NCBI RefSeq assembly: GCF_002575655.3
Contig: NC_053036.3
Span: forward strand, 155,348,627 to 155,412,626
Origin: Aegilops tauschii subsp. strangulata
Taxonomy: Eukaryota; Streptophyta; Magnoliopsida; Poales; Poaceae
Reading direction: 5' to 3'
DNA length: 64,000 nucleotides
The notes beneath the pieces are model-generated. The model made no database searches. It had not been told where the DNA came from and saw only the letters and a list, made by a program, of their open reading frames with translations. Shown here one piece after another: positions 55,446 through 64,000 of the stretch. The position numbers and the translations under genes are program-made. Positions within the stretch are counted from its first letter, which is position 1. Each line of letters begins with the position of its first letter.

Positions 55446-55600
55446 TCACATAGCGATGTGAGCTAGATTATTGACTCTAGTAAACCCTTTGGGTGTTGGT
55501 CACATGACGATGTGAACTATGGGTGTTAATCACATGGTGATGTGAACTATTGATGTTAAATCACATGGCGATGTGAACTAGATTATTGACTCTAGTGCAA
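55436..55600 (+). repeat. Four short hairpin repeats before the polypurine tract
   Basis: Four units of about 28-60 bp of the form GGTGTTAATCACATGGTGATGTGAACTA. In each, CACAT pairs with ATGTG. The longer form adds GATTATTGACTCTAGT. Repeats of this kind in this position are familiar from BARE1/Angela copies. Confidence 0.75.
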
Positions 55601-55609
55601 GTGGGAGAC
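55598..55609 (+). other. Polypurine tract of the Angela-type element
   Basis: CAAGTGGGAGAC lies directly before the 3' LTR. Confidence 0.8.
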
Positions 55610-57346
55610 TGAAGGAAATATGCCCTAGAGGCAATAATAAAGTTATTATTTATTTCCTTATATCATGATAAATGTTTATTATTCATGCTACAATTGTATT
55701 AACCGGAAACTTGATACATGTGTGAATACATAGACAAACAGAGTGTCACTAGTATGCCTCTACTTGACTAGCTCGTTGATCAAAGATGGTTATGTTTCCT
55801 AGCCATAGACATGAGTTGTCATTTGATTAACGGGATCACATCATTAGGAGAATGATGTGATTGACTTGACCCATTCCGTTAGCTTAGCACTCGATCGTTT
55901 AGTATGTTGCTATTGCTTTCTTCATGACTTATACATGTTCCTATGACTATGAGATTATGCAACTCCCGTTTACCGGAGGAACACTTTGTGTGCTACCAAA
56001 CGTCACAACGTAACTGGGTGATTATAAAGGTGCTCTACAGGTGTCTCCGAAGGTACTTGTTGGGTTGGCGTATTTCGAGATTACGATTTGTCACTCTGAT
56101 TGTCGGAGAGGTATCTCTGGGCCCTCTCGGTAATGCACATCACTTAAGCCTTGCAAGCATTGCAACTAATGAGTTTATTGCGAGATGATGTATTACGGAA
56201 CGAGTAAAGAGACTTGCCGGAAATGAGATTGAACTAGGTATTGAGATACCGACGATCGAATCTCGGGCAAGTAACATACCGATGACAAAGGGAACAACGT
56301 ATGTTGTTATGCGGTTTGACCGATAAAGATCTTCGTAGAATATGTGGGAGCCAATATGAGCATCCAGGTTCCGCTATTGGTTATTGACCGGAGACGTGTC
56401 TCGGTCATGTCTACATAGTTCTCGAACCCGTAGGGTCCGCACACTTAACGTTACGATGATAGTTATATTATGAGTTTATATGTTTTGATGTACCGAAGGT
56501 TGTTCGGAGTCCCGGATGTGATCATGGACATGACGAGGAGTCTTGAAATGGTCGAGACATAAAGATTGATATATTGGAAGCCTATGTTTGGACATCGGAA
56601 GTGTTCCGGGTGAAATCGGGATTTTTCCGGAGTACCGGGAGGTTACCGGAACCCCCCCGGTAACTTAATGGGCCTTAGTGGGCCTAGGTGGAAGAGAGGA
56701 GAGGAGGCTAGGGCAGGGCCGCGCCCCCTTCCCCCCCAGTCCGAATAGGACAAGGAGAGGGGGGCGGCGCCCCCCTTCCTTCCTCCCCTCCACCTCTTCC
56801 CCTCTTCCACTCCTAGTCCAACATGGAAAGGGGGGCAGTCCTACTCCCGGTAGGAGTAGGACTCCTCCTGGCACGCCTCTCCTCCCTTGGCCGCCGGCCT
56901 CCCCCTTGCTCCTTTATATACGGGGGCAGGGGGGCACCTCTTGACACACAATTGATATACAATATTTTAGCCGTGTGCGGTGCCCCCCTCCACCATATTA
57001 CACCTCGATAATATCGTTGCAGAGCTTAGGCGAAGCCCTGCGTCGGTAGAACATCATCATCGTCACCACGCCATCGTGCTGACGAAACTCTCCCTCAACA
57101 CTCGGCTGGATCGGAGTTCGAGGGACATCATCGAGCTGAACGTGTGCTGAACTCGGAGGTGCCGTGCGTTCGGTACTTGATCGGTCGGATCGTGAAGACG
57201 TACGACTACATCAACCGCGTTGTGTTAACGCTTCCGCTTTCGGTCTACGAGGGTATGTGGACAACACTCTCCCCTCTTGTTGCTATGCATCACCATGATC
57301 TTGCGTGTGCGTAGGAATTTTTTTGAAATTACTACGTTCCCCAACA
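55610..57346 (+). repeat. 3' LTR of the Angela-type element
   Basis: 1737 bp, from TGAAGGAAATATG to CCCCAACA, followed by the second ATGCT. Differences from the 5' LTR are scattered and mainly G/A and C/T. Confidence 0.95.
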
Positions 57347-57351
57347 ATGCT

Positions 57352-58550
57352 AACCATCATGATATCACTTTATATCAAATGGATGTGAAAAGTGCATTCC
57401 TCAATGGTAAGCTTGAGGAAGTAGTATATGTTGCTCAACCCCCAGGTTTTGAAGATCCTAAGCATCCTGACAAAGTCTTCAGACTAAATAAGGCCCTCTA
57501 TGGCCTCAAGCAGGCCCCTCGGGCGTGGTATGATACTTTGAAGGAATTCCTCATGAAGAAAGGCTTCAAACCCGGTTCACTCGACCCTAATCTTTTCACT
57601 AAATCATATGATGATGAATTGTTTGTATGCCAAATATATGTTGATGATATCATCTTTGGCTGTAATGACCAACGTTATAGTGATGAATTTGCCTATATGA
57701 TGAGTGAAGAATATCAAATGTCTATGATGGGAGAGTTGAAATTCTTCTTAGGTCTTCAAATTCGTCAACAGAAAAATGGCATATTCATATCTCACGGGAA
57801 ATACCTCAAGGATGTACTGAGGAAATTCACCATGCAAGATTGCAAAGACGCCAAAATTCCTATGCCCACAAATGGCCATCTGTGCACTGATGAAAATGGT
57901 ATTGACTTCGATCAAAAGGTATACCGCTCCATGATTGGTTCTTTATTGTATTTATGTGCATCTAGGCCAGATATTATGCTTAGTGTTTGCATGTGTGCCC
58001 GATTTCAAGCTACACCGAAGGAATCACACCACAAGGCTGTGAAGCACATTCTTCGATATCTAGCTCACACACCAACACTAGGATTATGGTACCCCAAGGG
58101 CTCGGCTTTTGATCTCGTTGGATATTCTGACTCTGACTATGCTGGTGATCGTGTGGACCGCAAGTCAACATCTGGTACATGTCATTTCCTCGGATGATCT
58201 TTGGTCTGTTGGTCCTCGAAGAAACAGAACTGCGTATCACTGTCTACTGCTGAAGCTGAGTACATTGCTGCTGGTTCTTGCTGTGCATCAACGTGAAGAA
58301 TGTGCCTCTCTTCTATGACAATGAGAGTGCCATCAAGATTGCTCACAACCCAGTTCAGCACTCGAAGACAAAGCACATTCAGATTCGTCATCATTTTCTT
58401 CGCGATTATGTGTTGAAGGGCGACATTTCTATTGAGCATGTGAAGACTGAAGAACAGCTAGCTGATATCTTCACAAAGCCCTTGGATGAGAAGAGATTTA
58501 GCAAGTTGCGGTGTGAGCTAAATATCCTAGAATCTTCGAATGTTCTTTGA
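57352..58550 (+). pseudogene. Sirevirus-like pol part 2: RT and RNase H
   Basis: RT resumes after the nested element with [34 protein letters not shown] and the catalytic [11 protein letters not shown]. RNase H starts [20 protein letters not shown]; a TGA lies at 58195-58197. The next block has LSTAEAEYIAAGSCC, then a short deletion with a frame change near 58283, after which VPLFYDNESAIKIAHNP and LADIFTKPLDE close the domain, ending near 58548. The start of the 57277-58197 open frame lies inside the Angela-type LTR and is not real. Confidence 0.9.
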
Positions 58551-59864
58551 AAAGGACACTCATCCTAACACTTATGAAAAATTGATGACTTAGATGTGCA
58601 ACACATGAAGAAACGTTTTTCTTCAATCAATGAAGAATAACACTCTAAGTGTGAAGAAATTAATGAAGAATTTGACTCTCAGAACCCTACGACAATTGTA
58701 CGCAGTGTCTGAAATCATCATTCTTATACGGTGGGTCACGCCACCACAAAAGTTGAAAATCTTCAATTTGAGTTTTTCCCCAGTTTTGAAATTCCTCAGT
58801 TGTTCATATTCTTCAACTTTGCAAAATCTTCACTGTTTCCGTCATTTTTCTTCGTTGGCTATATATATATATGAGTTTATGTCCTCTATAGCATTCACTT
58901 ATGGCTAATTCTTCAAGTTGGTTTTTCTGCTAAGTGAATGTGATCGGACCCTTCCCCCTCTATGCTATACTCAACCCAATCTATTCACAAATTCTTCATG
59001 TGCGTTCTATTTGAAACTCGTTCAAAATCTTCACTGTGTCCTTGTCAGCTGAAGAATTTGCGAACGGAACTTTTAACTTATCTTATAAAAAATTTCGGTT
59101 TTGCCGCTCAAACCGTTCCGCTTCCCACGATATACTTATCTACTCACCCACGATCTAACACGATCTCCATTTCTCAGTACGTGGGTGACACATGTCATGC
59201 GGATGAGAAGGGTCAGGGGCACGTTCGTCCAATTTCTTCGGGCGAACCGTTTTTCACCGTTAATACCCCCTCTCCCCTTCCTCGCTTCTTTTACTCCGCT
59301 TGAACTCTCTCCCGCTCAAGCTTCTCAAACCCTAGCGCCGCCGCTACATCATCGTCGCCGGTGAGGAAGAGCTTCACTGCCTCGACCTCGTCGCCGCCGT
59401 ACTCACGCCGGCCGCGGAAATCTTCACTCCGCCGCCGCCGTAGCCGTCTTCCTCCGCCAAGTTAGGGCGTGGAAGATCTGCACAGACGAGCTTCACTTCT
59501 CCACACCTCAGTTCGTCGTGTTCTTCGTTCAGGGTAATTAAAAGTTACTTTTACTGCCCTCCTTGATCCAAATGACTTCTACAAAATCTTCAAAGGTGTT
59601 TATTCCTCAAATTTTTCACACACTAAACACCTCACATGTAATCTGTTCTTGATTCGTTTCTCTAAGCATCATTTTTCTTCAAGATTCCTCAATTGTGTGG
59701 ATCTTCGATCTATACAACTCTGGAACCTAAGACAAATAACGCTTAGTGAAATTCTTCAAGACTCATCTGGTCAAATTCCTCAAACTTGTTCTTATTAAAA
59801 ACCTTCTGAGAACGCATATGACCTCTCCAAATTCCTCGCAACTATACTCTGTTCACAGGTACTC
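58551..59864 (+). promoter_or_regulatory. Region upstream of the third ORF, host-leader-like
   Basis: About 1.3 kb without a credible frame. It has CTTATAAAAAA at about 59080 (possible TATA), CT-rich sequence, the telo-box AAACCCTA at 59327-59334, a GCC/CCG-rich leader, then a possible intron from GT 59534 to AG 59858, just 6 bp before the start codon at 59865. This is the look of a plant gene 5' end. Promoter and intron are inferred from motifs alone. Confidence 0.4.
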
Positions 59865-62800
59865 ATGTCCGCTACTGAATCACTAGGTTCTCATCAACTT
59901 AACTCATTTGCAGCGTTCCTTGAAGAAAAGTTGCATACTTCTTCAGAGAGTTCAATTGTTCAAATTCCTCAACTGAAGAAAATGGCTAGTGAAAAGAGGC
60001 CACAGAAAGGAGGAAAGAGGCCTGAGGTCAATACTGCTTTTGAAATACCTGAGGACATTTATGCTGGGTACTGCACACCCCATGAGGAAGATAAAAACCA
60101 GCGCAAGGTGCGCATTCAGAGGATAGAACGGAGATGGGCAAGAGAGTGGAAGGAGTACAGATATGTGACTCCAAAATACATGAAGAAATTCGCTGTTACT
60201 CCTCCATGTTCAAGACCTCCATTGGCACCTGGCCAAGAGGCAGATCCCACTAGCATCAAGCGCGGTGAGGAATTTCCTGAAGAATGGGCCAAGCACCAGG
60301 CCAAGTTGGCCAAACAGGCTAAGGATGCAGTGAGGAAATTCAACGAAGATTCCACTGCTGCTGCTGCTGAGGCCTCTGTAAGGCCGAAGAAATCCATGGC
60401 AAAGAAGCCTGCACACAAGCCAAGTGCCTCGTCTTCAATGCCCTCAAGGCCAATTTCCTCAGCCAAGCCCTCACGGCCAATTCCTCAAGCCGCTCCTGCT
60501 CCTCCAAAGTCCTCAGCTGCTCCGACAAAATCCTCAGCACCTGTGCATCTTGCCACGTGCCAAAGGACCACAGGCATCTCCATTGCCTCAGGAGCTTCAG
60601 CAAGTTCCTCAGCTGCACCACATTCTTCAACAGGACCCTCTCTGCTGAAGACTAAGACCACTGCTGGACGAGGCTCTCGCCCAAGTCCTCAGAAAAAGCA
60701 GGTTGCCTTCCAAGTACCGTCTGAAGAAGACGAAGCTAATGATGAAGAACTTGCTGAGATCATCAGAGACAGACAAGTCAGGGCCCCTAGAGCCAAGGGC
60801 ACAGAAGTGCCACTGCTTTTGGATCCAAAACTGATCCTCGACTATATTGATCTCTGGCACAAGGACCCAAACACTCCTATGCCTGATTTCAAGTTGACAC
60901 CTGACCAAAGTCACATGCTGACCCATTTCATCAGTGAAGAAAAATGGAAATATGAGAAGGCCAGGCAACTCAAGAAAGCACAGTACAGGAAGGAGAAGTT
61001 CCTGAAGAACAACGTTGTCTCTATGATAACTGATGAACTTGTAAAGCTCCAGTCTGAAATCAAAGTCCTCAGCGATGATTTCAATGCTTATTATGCTGAT
61101 TGGAAAGGAGCCAAGGTCAGGTTCGTCAATCTGACGAAGTCACTCAGGCTGAAGCATCTGCTCAGCAAACTGAAGAACATGCCAGCACCGCTGATGAAAA
61201 TCAGGCTGCTGATGAAAATGTGAGTTCCAAGGCTGATGACTGCATTCCAGCCACTGAAGAAATTCCCAGGGCACCCACTAGTGGTGCGCCTGAAGAAAAT
61301 GAAGAGGTCAGGGCAACTGCATCAGTTGTGCCTGAAGAAACTGCACCAAATTCCTCTGCTCCTCCTGCGCCTACTCCAACTCCAATCCTTCCATCTGCAT
61401 CAGATGCGAAGAAGACCAAGGCTGCAGAGCGTGCAGCTGTGAAGAAAAGGAAAGCATCAACTCCTTCAAATTCTTCAGCACCGAAGAAAATGAAGCCTAT
61501 GACCAGCTCTTTTGCACACCCGATTGATGTTGTTCCAGTCTCAACCATGCCATCAAAGGACCTTGTTCCTTTTGATGAAGAATATGTGATCCCTAGCGGA
61601 TCTGATGAAGAGACTCCTTCTACTGCTACGTCAGAGCAGATGGATGAAGAAATTGAAGTGGATGAAATCCCTTCAACCCCAGTGGTTTCCTCGCCTGTGC
61701 CTCAGTTTACTGCTGAAGAGGCCGGCGTTGAAGAAATTGAAAATGAAGATGTGGACATTGGTTGTACCACACCTGTAATGAATGATGACTTTTGGGAAAG
61801 TCAGCACCCCAATTCTCCACTCTTCACTCCACTGCAGCAAATTCCTCAGTTCCCAGTGACTACAGTTCAATTGGGATCTGATGAAGCTCATGAAGACATT
61901 CCAGCCGCTAGTGTTGAAGAAACTGAAAATGAAGAATTCAAGAACCAGGCTGCCACTGAAGAGGAACCAGAAATTCCTCAGCCTGAAGAACCTGAGATTG
62001 CGATTCCTGAGGTTGTGATGCAACTCACTGACACTCCTCTGCCCAAACCAAAGGATCCATTCTCCAGGAAGCAGAAATTCAAAACTGATGCCTTCTTTGG
62101 CGAGCATGTATTCTTCACTGATTACAACCCATATGACTCTGCTCGCATAAGGAAGAGGCGTTTCTGGACTGCCAGCCAGGCAAATTTCTATTCCTCAGTG
62201 CTGTTCGACAAAGACAAAGTCTTCGATCATGAGCACATTCCTCACGTGGACATGGAATCCCTGCCGTGCTTCGAGCCAGTCCTCAGTGTTCTTCACGATG
62301 TTGGATTGCTAAACTTCTGCACTGACATCTGTGATTGGAATGAAGAACTAATTCTTTAATTCTATGCAACACTGCACATCACTGGAAATTCTGAAGATCT
62401 GAATTCATGGGTGCTGGACTGGATGTCTGAAAACACTCACTACAAGGCACCAGCTACTGAATTGCTTCGTGCCTTACCTCTCAGTCCGCCCCCTGATGGT
62501 TCTTGTTGCGTCAATAATGAACCTGAGCTTAATGATCACTACATGCAAGTGCTGATGAAGCCTTTGAAGCCAGGTCAGACCCCAAGAACAAGATTCCTTC
62601 TGAAGGAATTGTTGTATGTGCCTCGGACTGTCTATCGCATTCTGACGAAGACATTGAGTCCAATCAAGGGCCACGACTCAAATGAAGAAGAAGTCGTTGG
62701 CATTATGAAGAATCTGCTTTTCAATATCATTCATGGCATTCCCATCAACTTCCATGATTTCTTCATGAGGACTCTGGCCAACGTCACCATGTCACCGTTT

Positions 62801-63496
62801 GAGCTGAAGCCTTATGCGCCTTGGATTATGAGATTCATCAGGACAAGGTCTTCACTCAACTATAAAGCTGATACACTGAACCATTGCAGCTACTTGCCCC
62901 CAATTGAAGTCCTCAAACGGACATTTTCCTCAGCTGATGAAAAGGGCAAGGCTACTGCTGTAATTGATGAAGGCATTCGTCCATTGGATGGACAATTTCG
63001 CAAGGCTGCATCCTACTCCACCAATGATGACTCTGCCACCCATGACTCTGCCGCCAACGCTCCCAAGCAAAATCCTCAAGGCACAACACCCAGGGTGATG
63101 ACTGACCGTGAGCTTCTCCTCAGTCTTCACCAGAAGGTTGATCGCAATCATAAATGGGTCAAGCGTCAGTTTGGTTCAATTCTTCACAACATGACTGCTA
63201 CCCATAATGCAGTGAAGAAAAACCACTACTACCTTCATGAAATCCTCAACCGCACTTGGGCTGTTCTGTCTCAAGTCTACAGTGAAGAAGATCTAAAGAC
63301 AATGGGTCTCAAGGACGATCTTGACTGGGCTGCACCCCCTCCAAAGAAGTACAAGAAGGTCAAGGTTCCTTCCTTGGTGGCCAGCTCCTATTCTTCATCA
63401 CGTGACACTGATGAACATGAAGATTTGGACGACACTGCGGCAGGCCCTACTACAACAAACGACCCCAACAACGCTGACGCTCCTTCATCACCTTGA
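59865..63496 (+). pseudogene. Large third ORF of the Sirevirus-like element (about 1200 codons), lightly damaged
   Basis: Three blocks: 59865-61223, 61100-62359 and 62411-63496. A frameshift near 61110-61220 joins the first two; a TAA at 62357-62359 separates the last two in one frame. The N-terminus reads YAGYCTPHEEDKNQRKVRIQ and RRWAREWKEYRYVTPKYMKK, then a Pro/Ser/Ala/Lys-rich linker, an acidic middle, then TDYNPYDSARIRKRRFW, FCTDICDWNEELIL and LKELLYVPRTVYRILTKTL, and a helical end, KVDRNHKWVKRQFGSILHNM. Third ORFs after pol in Sireviruses are called envelope-like, but I see no signal peptide and no clear membrane segment. The central block resembles what plant annotations call putative plant transposon protein. 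Function unknown. Confidence 0.7.
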
Positions 63497-63549
63497 TATT
63501 CTTCAGGGGCGTTAGTCCTCATTTTCAACCCTTTTGGTCATTTGATGAC

Positions 63550-63907
63550 AAAGGGGGAGAAATTTGAGTTAGTCTTCAAGTGGGTCTATCTTATATGGGC
63601 GCGTTTTTTTTCTAAGTTGCAACTCTCGTTCTTTTGAAGACTTTGCTGGATCGAGTTGTAACTTAAACTCTCTGGTGACCTGATACTTTTGTTGTGTTCT
63701 TCTGCATGCTTATTCCTCGTTAATATTATTGCACGCATGCTGAATTACATCAGTCACCATATTTCATCATGCATTTCAAATTCTTCATATATTATGTCAA
63801 ATGCGTGTATGAATTACAAGATATAGGGGGAGATCTCCATGATTCAACTCTTCAAGTGTGCATTGCTTCAAAAGCAAATTCCTCACTATGCACATCTTCA
63901 GGGGGAG
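63550..63907 (+). other. Multiplied polypurine tracts
   Basis: AAAGGGGGAGAAA at 63550-63562, AGGGGGAGA at 63825-63833 and AGGGGGAG at 63900-63907. Multiplied tracts before the 3' LTR are a described Sirevirus feature. The 3' LTR itself is not reached. Confidence 0.8.
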
Positions 63908-64000
63908 TTCTTCTATATCTTGCAATCAAATTCCTCAATATCAGTATATACACTTCATATATTTATCCCCGTTGAAAACTTAACCTATATTGTCATCAAT
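63908..64000 (+). other. Internal 3' end of the Sirevirus-like element
   Basis: Noncoding, with the TTCCTCA word again (ATTCCTCAATATC). No LTR start (TGTAAGTGCATC) appears before the window ends. Confidence 0.6.

Larger units (their letters stand above)
48774..57346 (+). mobile_element. Complete Angela/BARE1/WIS-type Ty1/copia element (8573 bp, TSD ATGCT)
   Basis: LTRs of 1735 and 1737 bp begin TGAAGGAAATATGCCCTAG and end CCCCAACA. The internal region has a degraded gag-pol and a polypurine tract, CAAGTGGGAGAC. ATGCT repeats flank it exactly. The LTR start is characteristic of the Triticeae BARE1/WIS/Angela group. By eye the two LTRs differ at a few dozen sites at most, largely transitions, so the insertion is fairly recent even though the coding region is heavily decayed; the element may already have been defective when it moved. 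Confidence 0.95.
42456..64000 (+). mobile_element. Sirevirus-like (SIRE/Maximus) Ty1/copia element, lacking only the 3' end
   Basis: In order: 5' LTR (42456-43956), tRNA-iMet primer site, gag (44024-46600), a spacer, pol (46836-48773 and 57352-58550, split by a nested Angela-type element), a leader, a large third ORF (59865-63496), and several polypurine tracts (from 63550). A third ORF after pol and multiplied polypurine tracts are known Sirevirus features. The 3' LTR is beyond the window. The left target repeat is probably CTACT (42451-42455). Coding parts carry stops and frameshifts. Confidence 0.85.

Noticed and set aside
48774..57346. CRISPR-like reading of the regular short repeats near 55436
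   Set aside because: Four imperfect units without spacers of constant length, in a plant retrotransposon 3' region.
57277..57351. Start of the 306-codon RT frame
   Set aside because: The ATG lies in the nested Angela-type LTR. The real RT begins upstream at about 48480 and resumes at 57352.
59865..63496. Firm envelope-protein call for the Sirevirus third ORF
   Set aside because: No signal peptide, cleavage site or clear membrane anchor could be seen. Position alone is not enough.

Overview
The window looks like intergenic DNA from a large-genome grass of the wheat/barley/Aegilops group. It is almost wholly nested transposable elements, and I see no ordinary host gene, rRNA, tRNA gene or CRISPR array. 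The clade call rests on three things: a BARE1/WIS/Angela-type copia element with a perfect target duplication, several Athila-like gypsy elements whose LTRs begin TGATACGTCTCCAACGTATC, and a gypsy LTR ending GACACCGACA. Family names come from recognition, not from a search.

Layout. (1) 1-5064 (+): 3' end of a chromodomain gypsy element (Tekay-like) with a 3.7 kb LTR, inserted in (2). (2) 5065-7305 (-): 5' LTR, primer site and gag start of an Athila-like element, inserted in (3). (3) 7306-9546 (+): 3' noncoding part of another Athila-like element, carrying an array of hairpins. (4) 9547-15490 (-): 3' half of a third Athila-like element (end of integrase, a small extra ORF with its own TATA box, and a 3' LTR), itself hit by a solo LTR at 11369-13053. 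(5) 15491-21776: CACTA-like DNA transposon arm with subterminal repeats, a spliced B3-like pseudogene, an Ala-rich ORF and a ~503-bp tandem array. (6) 21777-27081 (-): Tat-lineage gypsy pol with protease, RT, two RNase H domains and integrase. (7) 27082-40865 (-): pol-less gypsy element with a 468-bp LTR, a gag remnant and an antisense five-exon gene. It contains (8), 27793-35409 (-), a complete 7.6 kb non-autonomous Athila-like element with two 1685-bp LTRs and TSD TCGCC. (9) 40866-42455 (+): start of another LTR of that family, cut by (10). (10) 42456-64000+ (+): Sirevirus-like copia element with gag, pol, a large third ORF and multiplied polypurine tracts. It contains (11), 48774-57346 (+), a complete Angela/BARE-type element with TSD ATGCT.

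The junctions give an insertion order: 3 is hit by 4, then 5, 6, 7, 9, 10 and 11, each inside the one before, about eight levels deep. The right-hand halves of most levels lie outside the window. Every element coding region seen carries stops or frameshifts or is cut, so nothing here looks able to move on its own. The most interesting signals are: hairpins with changing but complementary stems and a conserved loop; a GGCGCGCC motif placed 50-80 bp upstream of TATA boxes in several LTRs; spliced passenger genes inside two elements; and a host-like promoter and leader in front of the Sirevirus third ORF.
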